Source: Nioella sediminis
Lineage (GTDB): Bacteria > Pseudomonadota > Alphaproteobacteria > Rhodobacterales > Rhodobacteraceae
Direction of reading: 5' to 3'
DNA: 35,808 nucleotides
NCBI RefSeq assembly: GCF_001879695.1
Contig: NZ_MNBL01000104.1
Span: forward strand, 1 to 35,808
Below the pieces are notes generated by a model. The model did not search any database, had not been told where the DNA came from, and saw nothing but the letters and a program-made list of their open reading frames with translations. Numbering within the stretch: the stretch's first letter is position 1; every line of letters starts with the position of its first letter. Both the position numbers and the translations under genes were made by a program. Shown here piece by piece: positions 9,269-17,501 of this stretch.

Positions 9269-9314
9269 TTAACGATCGCTTAACTTTCGTTAATGCGTCA
9301 TTAACCAGTGTTAA
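9269..9314. promoter_or_regulatory. Phased array of five TTAA half-sites (two perfect CtrA-type boxes)
   Basis: TTAA occurs at 9269, 9280, 9290, 9301 and 9311, so successive starts are 11, 10, 11 and 10 bases apart, one helical turn each. The pairs 9269/9280 and 9290/9301 are exact TTAA-N7-TTAAC boxes. The array lies 70-115 bases upstream of the beta-barrel gene's ATG. CtrA binding is inferred from the consensus. Confidence 0.6.
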
Positions 9315-9410
9315 CACATCGGATTCCGGAAATCTCCCCCCATTTTGCCCAGTGAGCCGGAGCCGTTGCGATCATGCAAACGCGCCACAGTCGCACAGGG
9401 CAAAAGGACA

Positions 9411-9437
9411 GGGCCAACCGCGATCTGCGATTGGCCC
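9411..9437 (-). terminator. Hairpin terminator of maeB
   Basis: Seven-base perfect arms GGGCCAA / TTGGCCC with an inner CGC/GCG stem. On the minus strand it is followed by a short pyrimidine-rich tail (TGTCCTTTTG). It lies 35 bases beyond the maeB stop. Confidence 0.6.
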
Positions 9438-9471
9438 CTATGCAAGCAACCACTTGAATTGAAAGCATTTG

Positions 9472-11751
9472 TCAGCCGTAGTGCTGGACCGGCGTACCGG
9501 CCAGGGCCGAGATGTTCAACAGCCCCCGTGCTGTGATCGAAGGTGTGACGATATGGGCACGGTTGCCCATCCCCATCAGAATCGGGCCGACCTCCAACCC
9601 GCCTGCCTTGACTTTCAACAGGTTACGGGACGCCCCTGCAGCATCGGTTGAAGCAAAAACCAGCGCGTTGGCGGATCCTTCGAGTCGGCAGCCGGGGAAG
9701 ACCCTCTCTCTCAACTCGGGGTCGAGCGCGGCATCCGCCAGCATCTCGCCCTCGTAAACGAAGTCGAGCCCCATGCCGTCGAGGATCTCCAGCGCCGCGC
9801 GCATCCGCCGGCCGCTGTCGCTGTCGAGATTGCCGAACTGGCTGCCCGAACAGAGCGCGATTTTCGGCTCCACCCCAAAGCGGCGTACATGGCGGGCTGC
9901 GCCGATCACGGTTTCGGCGATCTGCTGCGGCGTCGGCACCGCGTGCACATGGGTATCCGCGATGAAGAGCGGCCCATCCTCCAGGATCATCAGGCTGAGC
10001 GCCCCGACCGGGTGCAACCCGCCATCGCTGAGAAGCTGGGTGATATAGTTCAGGTGCCACAGATACTGACCGAAGGTGCCGCAGATCAGCGAATCCGCCT
10101 CACCGCGCTGGACCGCGACCGCCCCGATCGCGGTCGTGTTGGTGCGCATGATGGCGCGGGCCAGATCAGGCGTGACACCGCGGCGCTGCATCTTTTCGAG
10201 GTAGCTCTGCCAGTAGTCGCGATAGCGATGGTCGCTTTCGGGGTTGATCAGCTCGAAATCGCGGTCGGGGCGAATGGTCAGCCCGGCGCGCTCGATCCGC
10301 ATCTGCACCACTTCCGGGCGACCGATCAGCGTAGGTGTGTCGGTCATCTCCTCCAGCATCGCCTGTGCTGCGCGCAGAACCCGCTCATCCTCGCCTTCCG
10401 CGAAGACGATCCGACGCGTGGTGCTGGCTGCGGCCTCGAAGACCGGACGCATGATCAGGGCAGAGCGGAAGACCGACTGGTTCAGTTTCTCGCGATAAGC
10501 GTCAAAGTCCTCCAGCGGGCGCGTCGCAACGCCACTGTCCATCGCCGCCCTGGCAACGGAACTGGCCACAACCCCGATCAGGCGCGGGTCGAAAGGTTTG
10601 GGAATCAGGTAATCCGCCCCGAAGGTCAGTTGTTCCCCCTTGTAGGCTGCCGCCGCCTCGGCACTTGTGGTCGCGCGGGCGAGTTCAGCGATACCCTCGA
10701 CACAGCCGATCTGCATGGCGTCATTGATTTCGGTCGCGCCCACGTCCAATGCGCCCCGGAAGATGAAGGGGAAACAGAGCACGTTATTGACCTGATTGGG
10801 GAAATCGCTGCGCCCCGTGGCAATGATCGCATCGGGCGCAACACTGCGGACATCATCAGGCAGGATTTCGGGCGTCGGATTTGCCAGCGCGAAGACAATG
10901 GGCTGCTTCGCCATTTTGGCCACCATCTCCGCTTTCAGAACACCGGGACCGGAGAGCCCGAGAAAGAGGTCCGCCCCGTCGATCACATCGTCCAGCGTGC
11001 GCAGGTCACTGGCTTGCGCGTAATCCGCCTTCTGCGGGGTCATGTCCTCGCTGCGGCCCTCATAGACCAGCCCGTGAATATCGCAGAGCCACACGTTTTC
11101 GCGCTTCACGCCCAGTTTCAGCAGCATGTTGAGACAGGCGATCCCCGCAGCCCCGCCCCCGGTGGAGACGACCTTAATCTCTTCGAATTTCTTGCCCGCC
11201 AGATGCAGCGCGTTGGTGGCCGCAGCCCCCACAACAATCGCGGTGCCGTGCTGGTCGTCGTGGAAAACCGGGATACCCATACGCTCGCGGCAGATCCTCT
11301 CGACGATGAAGCAATCGGGGGCCTTGATGTCTTCAAGGTTGATCGCGCCGAAGGTCGGCTCCAGCGCGCAGACGATCTCGGCCAGCTTGTAGGGATCAGG
11401 CTCGTTCACCTCGATATCGAAGCAGTCCACATTGGCGAATTTCTTGAAGAGGACGGCCTTGCCCTCCATCACCGGCTTGGAGGCCAGCGCGCCAATATTT
11501 CCAAGCCCCAGAACGGCGGTGCCGTTCGAGACAACCGCCACCAGATTGCCGCGCGCGGTGTATCGGGACGCCTCGGCCGGGTCGCGTTTGATCTCGACAC
11601 AGGCCTCTGCCACGCCCGGGCTGTAGGCGCGGGCCAGATCGCGGCCATTGGCCAGCGGCTTGGTGGCGCGGATTTCGAGCTTACCGGGCTTGGGGAACTC
11701 GTGATAATCGAGTGCCCCCTGGCGGAATGCGTCGTGTTTGTCATCGGTCAT
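9472..11751 (-). CDS. maeB: Malic enzyme with C-terminal phosphotransacetylase-like domain
   Basis: A 759-residue cytoplasmic enzyme that oxidatively decarboxylates malate to pyruvate, normally with NADP. The N-terminal malic domain (about residues 15-150) has the YSPGVAEAC motif; the NAD(P)-binding domain (about 160-430) contains [12 protein letters not shown] and the FALANPTPE stretch. Residues from about 435 to the end match the phosphotransacetylase-like extension typical of MaeB ([24 protein letters not shown]), usually regulatory rather than catalytic. Length equals that of family members. GGGAGG precedes the ATG. The promoter region contains a 14-base palindrome. It supplies NADPH and pyruvate during growth on C4 acids. 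Confidence 0.95.
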   Translation of the reverse strand: MTDDKHDAFRQGALDYHEFPKPGKLEIRATKPLANGRDLARAYSPGVAEACVEIKRDPAEASRYTARGNLVAVVSNGTAVLGLGNIGALASKPVMEGKAVLFKKFANVDCFDIEVNEPDPYKLAEIVCALEPTFGAINLEDIKAPDCFIVERICRERMGIPVFHDDQHGTAIVVGAAATNALHLAGKKFEEIKVVSTGGGAAGIACLNMLLKLGVKRENVWLCDIHGLVYEGRSEDMTPQKADYAQASDLRTLDDVIDGADLFLGLSGPGVLKAEMVAKMAKQPIVFALANPTPEILPDDVRSVAPDAIIATGRSDFPNQVNNVLCFPFIFRGALDVGATEINDAMQIGCVEGIAELARATTSAEAAAAYKGEQLTFGADYLIPKPFDPRLIGVVASSVARAAMDSGVATRPLEDFDAYREKLNQSVFRSALIMRPVFEAAASTTRRIVFAEGEDERVLRAAQAMLEEMTDTPTLIGRPEVVQMRIERAGLTIRPDRDFELINPESDHRYRDYWQSYLEKMQRRGVTPDLARAIMRTNTTAIGAVAVQRGEADSLICGTFGQYLWHLNYITQLLSDGGLHPVGALSLMILEDGPLFIADTHVHAVPTPQQIAETVIGAARHVRRFGVEPKIALCSGSQFGNLDSDSGRRMRAALEILDGMGLDFVYEGEMLADAALDPELRERVFPGCRLEGSANALVFASTDAAGASRNLLKVKAGGLEVGPILMGMGNRAHIVTPSITARGLLNISALAGTPVQHYG

Positions 11752-11773
11752 GAATTGGGCCTCCCGGAAACTT

Positions 11774-11787
11774 GTTTAACGTTAAAC
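11774..11787. promoter_or_regulatory. Perfect 14-base palindrome upstream of maeB
   Basis: GTTTAACGTTAAAC is identical to its own reverse complement and lies 23-36 bases before the maeB ATG, so it may overlap the core promoter or the 5' leader. Its position suits a repressor operator. The regulator is not known. Confidence 0.4.
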
Positions 11788-11833
11788 TATATTCCACAGC
11801 AAGCGAAAAGGCGGTCCAACGTCGCGGATCGCG

Positions 11834-12601
11834 TTACGCGAATTGCTCGCGGATCAGCCGTTCTTCCAGCCCGTGACCGGGATCGAACAGGATGCGATGC
11901 CCGATCTCGGGGTCGGACCGGATTTCCACCGACACCACGTTTTCCACCGACCGACTGTCCGCATCGGCCATCACCGGCCGCTTGTCGTGATCCAGCACAT
12001 CGAACCGAACGACCGCGTTTTTAGGCAAGAGCGCCCCCCGCCAGCGCCGGGGCCGAAACGCCGCCATCGCCGTCAGCGCCAGCACGTCCGAGCCAATGGG
12101 CAGGATCGGCCCATGCGCGGAATAGTTATAGGCGGTGGAGCCTGCGGGCGTGCAGACCAGCGCCCCGTCGCAGACCAGCTCTTCCATCCGCATCCGACCA
12201 TCGACCCAGATCTGCAACCGCGCCGCCTGAGGGCCCGCACGGAGCAGGCTGACCTCGTTGATCGCCAGCGCCTCCGTCACCGTTCCATCGGCCCCCACAG
12301 CCTTCATATGCAGCGGGTTGATCACCGCCTCTTCCGCCGCTTCCAGCCGGTCAATCAGCCCATCCTCGGCATATTCATTCATCAGGAACCCGACCGTCCC
12401 CCGGTTCATCCCGTAAACCGGCGCATCCAGATCCTGCGTTCCATGCAGCGTCGACAGCATGAACCCGTCGCCCCCAAGCGCCACGATCACGTCGGCCTCG
12501 CCCGGATCATGCTGACCATACCTTGCAGCCAGACGCGCCTGTGCCTCCTGCGCAATCGGGGCGTCAGAGGCGAGAAAGCTGATGTTACGGGCAGCGGGCA
12601 T
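11834..12601 (-). CDS. nadK: NAD kinase
   Basis: A 255-residue cytoplasmic enzyme that phosphorylates NAD to NADP. The diagnostic GGDG motif is at residues 43-46 (ALGGDGFML), followed by [10 protein letters not shown], the conserved INE in EALAINEV, and the glycine-rich [17 protein letters not shown]. Length fits the shorter alphaproteobacterial form. It lies upstream of the NADP-dependent malic enzyme on the same strand, 82 bases apart, with a likely promoter between them. CGGAGA precedes the ATG. It is divergent from glyA across a 205-base region. Confidence 0.93.
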   Translation of the reverse strand: MPAARNISFLASDAPIAQEAQARLAARYGQHDPGEADVIVALGGDGFMLSTLHGTQDLDAPVYGMNRGTVGFLMNEYAEDGLIDRLEAAEEAVINPLHMKAVGADGTVTEALAINEVSLLRAGPQAARLQIWVDGRMRMEELVCDGALVCTPAGSTAYNYSAHGPILPIGSDVLALTAMAAFRPRRWRGALLPKNAVVRFDVLDHDKRPVMADADSRSVENVVSVEIRSDPEIGHRILFDPGHGLEERLIREQFA

Positions 12602-12676
12602 GGCGTCTCCGGCGGGTCTGGGTTCTGCCAGTGTTCACCCGTGACGGTTGGAAACTCAATCCCGGATTCGCCCGAG

Positions 12677-12705
12677 ACGTCCGTGAAGTTTCCGATAGTG
12701 GACGT
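12677..12705. promoter_or_regulatory. Inverted repeat in the nadK-glyA divergent region
   Basis: Six-base arms ACGTCC / GGACGT separated by 17 bases lie in the 205-base region between the divergent nadK and glyA starts. It might be an operator or a leader stem for glyA. No known riboswitch was recognised in this stretch. Confidence 0.25.
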
Positions 12706-12806
12706 TCCTGAGACGAAATGCGCCGGTTTCCGGGCTTCCTTGCCCCGCCCGCTTTGGATAGATGCAGCCAAACGACCCTCATCGCCTTCAGTAAGGGAGA
12801 CAGGCC

Positions 12807-14102
12807 ATGACCGCGCCCCACCGCGACGCTGGTTTCTTCACCGAAACACTCGCCACCCGTGACCCGGAAATCTTCGGTGCCATCACCAAAGAGCTTGGCC
12901 GTCAGCGCGACGAGATCGAGCTGATTGCCTCGGAAAACATCGTCAGCCGCGCCGTGATGGAAGCGCAGGGCTCGGTGATGACCAACAAATATGCCGAGGG
13001 CTATCCGGGTCGCCGCTATTATGGCGGCTGTCAGTTCGTGGATATCGCAGAAGATCTGGCCATCGACCGCGCCAAGCAGCTTTTTGGCTGCGAATACGCC
13101 AACGTGCAGCCCAACTCGGGCAGCCAGGCCAACCAGGGCGTCTTCACGGCGCTGCTGCAGCCCGGCGACACCATCCTGGGCATGAGCCTCGATGCAGGCG
13201 GTCACCTGACCCACGGTGCACGGCCCAACCAGTCGGGCAAGTGGTTCAATGCCATCCAGTACGGCGTGCGTCAGCAAGACAACCTGATCGACTATGACCA
13301 GGTGCAGGCGCTGGCCACCGAACACCAGCCCAAGCTGATCATCGCAGGCGGCTCCGCCATCCCGCGCCAGATCGACTTCGCCAAGTTCCGCGAGATCGCC
13401 GACAGCGTCGGCGCCTACCTGATGGTCGACATGGCCCATTTCGCCGGTCTCGTGGCGGCAGGCGAGCACCCCTCGCCCTTCCCCTATGCCGACGTCGCCA
13501 CCACCACCACGCATAAAACCCTGCGCGGTCCCCGCGGCGGCATGATCGTCACCAATGACGAAACCATCGCCAAGAAGGTCAACTCCGCCATCTTCCCCGG
13601 CATCCAGGGCGGGCCGCTCATGCATGTGATCGCGGGCAAGGCTGTAGCCTTTGGCGAGGCGCTGCGCCCCGAATTCAAGGCCTATCAGCAACAGGTGCGC
13701 GCCAATGCCGTGGCGCTTGCAGATCAGCTGATGAAGGGCGGTCTGGATATCGTCACCGGCGGCACCGACACCCATGTGATGCTGGTCGACCTGCGCCCCA
13801 AAGGCGTGAAGGGTAACGCCACCGAGAAGGCCCTGGGCCGCGCCCACATCACCTGCAACAAGAACGGCATTCCCTTCGACCCGGAAAAGCCCACCATCAC
13901 CTCGGGCATCCGCCTCGGCACGCCCGCAGGCACCACCCGCGGCTTCGGCGAGGCCGAGTTCCGCCAGATCGCCGACTGGATCGTCGAAGTGGTCGACGGG
14001 CTCGCCGCCAATGGCGAAGAGGCCAATGCAGAGGTCGAGGACAAGGTGAAGGCCGAGGTCGCCGCGCTCTGCGCCCGCTTCCCGCTCTACCCCGATCTCT
14101 GA
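12807..14102 (+). CDS. glyA: Serine hydroxymethyltransferase
   Basis: A 431-residue PLP enzyme that interconverts serine plus tetrahydrofolate with glycine plus methylene-tetrahydrofolate. The PLP-lysine motif [14 protein letters not shown] is intact, as are the N-terminal [12 protein letters not shown] and YPGRRYYGG stretches that shape the active site. Length is normal. AGGGAGA precedes the ATG. It stands alone on the plus strand with a strong terminator behind it. The gene is the main cytoplasmic source of one-carbon units and would also feed glycine or serine from methylated-amine catabolism. Confidence 0.97.
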   Translation: MTAPHRDAGFFTETLATRDPEIFGAITKELGRQRDEIELIASENIVSRAVMEAQGSVMTNKYAEGYPGRRYYGGCQFVDIAEDLAIDRAKQLFGCEYANVQPNSGSQANQGVFTALLQPGDTILGMSLDAGGHLTHGARPNQSGKWFNAIQYGVRQQDNLIDYDQVQALATEHQPKLIIAGGSAIPRQIDFAKFREIADSVGAYLMVDMAHFAGLVAAGEHPSPFPYADVATTTTHKTLRGPRGGMIVTNDETIAKKVNSAIFPGIQGGPLMHVIAGKAVAFGEALRPEFKAYQQQVRANAVALADQLMKGGLDIVTGGTDTHVMLVDLRPKGVKGNATEKALGRAHITCNKNGIPFDPEKPTITSGIRLGTPAGTTRGFGEAEFRQIADWIVEVVDGLAANGEEANAEVEDKVKAEVAALCARFPLYPDL

Positions 14103-14125
14103 ACGCAGCTTACTGCATCTGACAG

Positions 14126-14155
14126 AGGGCCGCTCCCGATCCGGGGTGGCCCTTT
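14126..14155 (+). terminator. Rho-independent terminator of glyA
   Basis: AGGGCC / GGCCCT arms extend through wobble and GC pairs to about eleven base pairs around a short loop, followed by TTTGTG. It starts 24 bases after the glyA stop. Confidence 0.8.
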
Positions 14156-14406
14156 GTGCTGTCCCCGTCGCTTCGTGACACCCTCCCGCATATGCGTCTT
14201 AGGTCTTTGAACGCCATGGTTTCATCTTGGCCGGAAATACCTCCGCCGGAGGAATCCCACCCGCACCAGATACCCGTCCGGCAACTCTGACACGACTCCC
14301 GCGCCACATCCTCGTGGCAACGCGGACCGACGAGGCCTCCGGCGTCAGCCGGGGGTTCAGGAGGGCCGCTCCCGGGTCGACGACGAAGTCGGCGAAACCG
14401 GTTGAA
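14156..14406. other. Intergenic region between convergent glyA and the amidase gene
   Basis: No gene with coding signs was found. A short open frame at 14216-14290 (25 codons, starting MVSSWPEIPPPEE) has no ribosome binding site. It contains a 13-base palindrome CCTCCGCCGGAGG at 14240-14252. A second hairpin with eight-base arms CCTCCGGC / GCCGGGGG and loop GTCA is at 14336-14355. The first block resembles, from memory, a short repeat common between genes in Rhodobacteraceae. The hairpins may end transcription of the converging genes, although neither has a clear U-tract. Confidence 0.4.
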
Positions 14407-15189
14407 CTACGCGCTTGCCCCTGGCAGTCGCGCGATCAAACCTTCCCGATCCGCCAGGTAGGGCAACCGCGCCCGCGCCGCCGTTACAGCCGCGGCATCC
14501 AGCGCCGCCACGATCAACTCGGGTCCATCCCCGGCAACAGCCACGCTCTGCCCCACCGGCCCCACGATCCGGCTGCCGCCATAATAGGACAGCCCGTTTT
14601 CCGTGCCCGCATGGTTGGCGTAAAGCAGCCACAGCCCGTTCTCGAAGCCGCGTGACGGCATCACCTCGCGAGAGACATTTCCCCACTGATCCGACAGCGC
14701 TGTCGGCACGAACAGCACCTCTGCCCCCGCCAGCGCCGCCGCGCGCGGGCCTTCGGGAAACTCCGCGTCATAGCAGATGAGGATCGCACAGCGCAGGCCC
14801 CCGAAGTCGAACACCGCACAACCCTGCCCTTCGGCAAAGCGCCCGGTTTCCGGCCCCGGCGGGATCACCAGCTTGCGGTGATGCGCAATGGGGCCGCCCG
14901 GCCCCACCAGCTGTGCGGAATTGTAGACCTTGTCGCCATCGCGCTCCGCGTAGCCATAGAGCACCGCCGTCCCGACCCGCGCCGCCAGCGCCTGCACGGC
15001 CTGCGCAAATGGCCCGTCCGCCGGTTCCGCCAGCCGGGCAATGTCGTCCCCGATGTGGTAGCCGCAGGCGAAAAGCTCCGGGCAGAGCACAACGTCGAGC
15101 CCCTGCCCCGCAATCGCGGCCTCCAGCCGCGTCAACCGCTCCACCGCCGTCAGCCCCTCCCCGTCGCTCTGCCAGATGCCCGCCCTCAC
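14407..15189 (-). CDS. Nitrilase-family carbon-nitrogen hydrolase
   Basis: A 260-residue cytoplasmic amidase of the carbon-nitrogen hydrolase superfamily. The Glu-Lys-Cys triad is complete: Glu38 in CPELFACGY, Lys106 in HHRKLVIPP and Cys139 in LICYDAEFPEG. I choose the GTG at 15189 as start because it gives the normal N-terminus (VRAGIWQSDG) and overlaps the upstream stop by four bases (GTGA); a longer in-frame ATG lies deep inside the preceding gene. The substrate is unknown: candidates are an omega-amide, a carbamoyl or a ureido compound. Coupling to a creatinase-like protein suggests the two act on consecutive intermediates. Confidence 0.88.
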   Translation of the reverse strand: MRAGIWQSDGEGLTAVERLTRLEAAIAGQGLDVVLCPELFACGYHIGDDIARLAEPADGPFAQAVQALAARVGTAVLYGYAERDGDKVYNSAQLVGPGGPIAHHRKLVIPPGPETGRFAEGQGCAVFDFGGLRCAILICYDAEFPEGPRAAALAGAEVLFVPTALSDQWGNVSREVMPSRGFENGLWLLYANHAGTENGLSYYGGSRIVGPVGQSVAVAGDGPELIVAALDAAAVTAARARLPYLADREGLIARLPGASA

Positions 15190-16346
15190 GGCAGTTGCCC
15201 CGAATAGAGGATCTCGCGCGGGTAGTCCGTCAGGTAGTCGCAGCCCGCCTCCGTCACCACGATGGAATCCCCAATCCGCCCACCACACTGGCCATCCAAA
15301 GAAATCCCGCCGTCCACGGCAAAGGTCATCCCCGGTTGCAATATCGTCCGGTCCCCCGCCTTCAGCTCCGGCGCTTCCAGATAGCTCATTCCGATGGAGC
15401 GCCCGGTGCGATAGCCGGTCTCAAAGCCCCGTTCCCGGTAGACCTCGTTCGCGGCCTCCGCCACGCTTTCCGCCGCCACCCCCGGCCGGATCGCCGCAAT
15501 CGCCGCCTGCTGCGCGTCGATGGCCGCTTGCTGCACCCTGATCGCGTCATCGCTGGCGTGTTCGATGAAGAACATCCGGTCGAAGCCGAGCTTGTAGAGC
15601 TTGAACTGCGCCATGTTGCAGAAACAGAAATAGACCGGGTCGCCGGGGGCCAGCCGCTTCACGCTGGCGCGGCGGTGCACCATCGAGGTGTCGCTGCCCG
15701 ATTGCATGATCTGCAATCCTTGGATCATCGGCGAAACGAAGGCCTCCCACCCCTTGTCGGTCAGGAACCCCGCCGCCTTGCGGGTGCCCGCGTCGATCAC
15801 CGCCAAAGCGGCTTCGTATTCGGGCACGTCTGCGGCCAGCGCCCCATGGGCCGCCCCCATCATCGCGCCCGCGATCTGGCCCGCCTGGCGCATCACCTCG
15901 ATCTCGGCGGGCGACTTGATCATCCGCATCGCGCCCAGAATGGGCGAGACATCGGTCAGCTCTGTCCCCGGCATATGGTCGTCGAACCAATTGCGCAAGG
16001 GGGCTGGCAGGGTGCCCTTTTCCACCGCCACGCGGAGGGCAGCGCCCAGAACCTTCGGCAACACATGGACCCAGTGATTGTTGCCCATATCCTCCCAGGT
16101 CACGATCTCCTCGACCCAGGTCATGGCGGCGACCATCTCGCTTTCCATCAGCGGCGTGACCACGACGGGATCGGCGTCGGGCCGAACCACCAGCGCCGTG
16201 GGCCGCCCAAACTCCACCGACAGGTAGCCCCAGAACCCTGCCAGATAGCCGATCGAGGCTTCATCCGTGATCAGCGCGACCTCGATCCCGGCATCGGCCA
16301 GTTTCTGCTGGAACCGCGCGTGTCTGTCTTTGGCTTCATCGAGCAT
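15186..16346 (-). CDS. Creatinase-like (non-metal M24-fold) hydrolase
   Basis: A 386-residue pita-bread-fold protein: an N-terminal creatinase/prolidase domain (about 1-135) and a C-terminal M24 domain. At the five metal-ligand positions of M24 aminopeptidases it has Cys241, Asp256, Arg316, Asp345 and Gly359 instead of D, D, H, E, E, so a di-metal centre is unlikely. It keeps His224 in QSGSDTSMVHRRASVKR, spaced as the catalytic His of creatinase, and a HASDD stretch like creatinase. It may therefore cleave a guanidino or amide C-N bond without metal. AAGGGGG precedes the ATG at 16346. It is coupled to the amidase gene and lies 108 bases after a TetR gene. Automatic annotation would probably call it Xaa-Pro aminopeptidase. 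Confidence 0.8.
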   Translation of the reverse strand: MLDEAKDRHARFQQKLADAGIEVALITDEASIGYLAGFWGYLSVEFGRPTALVVRPDADPVVVTPLMESEMVAAMTWVEEIVTWEDMGNNHWVHVLPKVLGAALRVAVEKGTLPAPLRNWFDDHMPGTELTDVSPILGAMRMIKSPAEIEVMRQAGQIAGAMMGAAHGALAADVPEYEAALAVIDAGTRKAAGFLTDKGWEAFVSPMIQGLQIMQSGSDTSMVHRRASVKRLAPGDPVYFCFCNMAQFKLYKLGFDRMFFIEHASDDAIRVQQAAIDAQQAAIAAIRPGVAAESVAEAANEVYRERGFETGYRTGRSIGMSYLEAPELKAGDRTILQPGMTFAVDGGISLDGQCGGRIGDSIVVTEAGCDYLTDYPREILYSGQLP

Positions 16347-16454
16347 TCTTGTCCCCCTTTGGCTATTGACCAGCCTGCGCGCGTTACAGCCGTATGCATG
16401 CCAAATCGCGGCCTTTCCGTGTCGCTCAGGGACAAGCCGCGCCACGCCCGACCT

Positions 16455-17036
16455 TCAGGCGGCCACGGATTTGCGCACCATGTCCCAGTAGATGCCTTCC
16501 ACATCGGCCCGCGCCAGACGCCCGCCTTCGCGATACCAGGTGTTGACCCCGGTCAGCATTGCGATGATCGCCATTGTCGCCAGCTTGCCATCGGCCACCG
16601 CGAAGGCGCCGCTTTGTTGGCCACGCTGCAAGATCCCTTGCAGCCGGTCCTCGTATTGCCGTCGCAGCGTTTCGATCACGGCGAAGTTCTCCGGCTCCAG
16701 GTTGCGCAGTTCCATATAGGCGATGAAGACCAGTTCCGGCCGGTCGAGGTGATAGCGGATATGGTGGCGGCAGAACGCTTCCAGCTGTTCCAGCGGCGCG
16801 CCGTCGGGCACCTGCCAGTGGCTCAGCAGATGCTCCATGTGGTCGCGCATCAGTTCGAACAGAAGCGACTGCTTGTCGGGCGTGTAGAGATAGAGCGCCC
16901 CGGCCTGCACCCCCACCTCCTTGGCGATCTGGCGCATGGAGACGGCGGCAAAGCCATGCCGCGCGAACAGTTTCAGCGCGGCGTCGCGGACCTTGGGGCC
17001 AGTGGTTTCCGCATGTGAGCCTTGTTTGCGTGCCAT
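16455..17036 (-). CDS. TetR-family transcriptional regulator
   Basis: A 193-residue regulator. The N-terminal helix-turn-helix (about residues 15-60) is typical: DAALKLFARHGFAAVSMRQIA followed by GVQAGALYLYTPDKQSL. The C-terminal ligand-binding part is all-helical and diverse, as usual. It precedes the creatinase-like and amidase genes on the same strand and is probably their local repressor. A perfect palindrome (TGAACA-GA-TGTTCA) 30 bases before its ATG is the likely autoregulatory operator. The ligand is unknown. Confidence 0.9.
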   Translation of the reverse strand: MARKQGSHAETTGPKVRDAALKLFARHGFAAVSMRQIAKEVGVQAGALYLYTPDKQSLLFELMRDHMEHLLSHWQVPDGAPLEQLEAFCRHHIRYHLDRPELVFIAYMELRNLEPENFAVIETLRRQYEDRLQGILQRGQQSGAFAVADGKLATMAIIAMLTGVNTWYREGGRLARADVEGIYWDMVRKSVAA

Positions 17037-17065
17037 GTCAGCACCCTAGCGCTGCCCACCCGATA

Positions 17066-17079
17066 TGAACAGATGTTCA
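17066..17079. promoter_or_regulatory. Candidate TetR operator
   Basis: TGAACAGATGTTCA has perfect six-base arms around a two-base centre. It lies in the 127-base region between the tetR start and the divergent lipoprotein gene, 30 bases from the tetR ATG. Size and position fit a TetR-family site. Confidence 0.5.
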
Positions 17080-17163
17080 ATTCACCAAAACCGCCTTGCC
17101 GCTGGACGTCGCCCGCCTGCCCACGCTATCACTTGGGGGCTCGTTTCTGCCATGGGGGCCGCC

Positions 17164-17418
17164 ATGCGCGCCGTGATCTGTCTTTCCTTGCTGCTGGTGC
17201 TTTCCGCCTGTTCGATTCGCGCGCCCGAGCTTGAAGCCTCGATCACCGAGACCAGCCGCGCGGCGGACTGGCCGGAACTGGTGCCGCTCGGCCCGCTTCT
17301 GGCCGGGGCCGAGGCGCTGCCCCCCCACGCCGCCGATACCGAAGGCCGCACATTGCAATGGCGCGCGGCCGACCTGCGCCGCCGTGCCGCGATTCTGCGC
17401 AGGCTCAGCATCAATTAA
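17164..17418 (+). CDS. Small putative lipoprotein
   Basis: An 84-residue precursor with a short signal sequence (MRAVICLSLLLVLSAC) ending in the lipobox LSAC, so Cys16 should be lipidated and the mature part, about 69 residues, membrane-anchored in the periplasm. The start at 17164 is chosen because a G-run lies at the right distance and the signal peptide begins directly there; an ATG 12 bases earlier is possible. The mature part is polar and ends in an arginine-rich helix (ADLRRRAAILRRL). Function is unknown. It lies 83 bases before hom on the same strand. Confidence 0.65.
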   Translation: MRAVICLSLLLVLSACSIRAPELEASITETSRAADWPELVPLGPLLAGAEALPPHAADTEGRTLQWRAADLRRRAAILRRLSIN

Positions 17419-17501
17419 GCCACCGGCCCACGTTGCGCCGCCCGGTCATTGCCGCTAACAGACATGAAAACCTGCAAGACCAGACAGCCGGAGGATTTTC
17501 C

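Noticed and set aside
9374-9457. 27-codon plus-strand frame between maeB and the beta-barrel gene
   Set aside because: It spans the maeB terminator hairpin and has no ribosome binding site.
12602-12806. Possible riboswitch in the glyA leader
   Set aside because: I could not match any known glycine, SAM or folate riboswitch core; only a long-loop inverted repeat is visible.
14110-14307. 65-codon minus-strand frame after glyA
   Set aside because: It crosses the glyA terminator and a palindromic block and has no coding signs.
15186-16346. Reading the M24-fold protein as a DMSP lyase (DddP) or a normal Xaa-Pro aminopeptidase
   Set aside because: Both need a di-metal site; four of five metal ligands are replaced, and the pattern around His224 is closer to creatinase.
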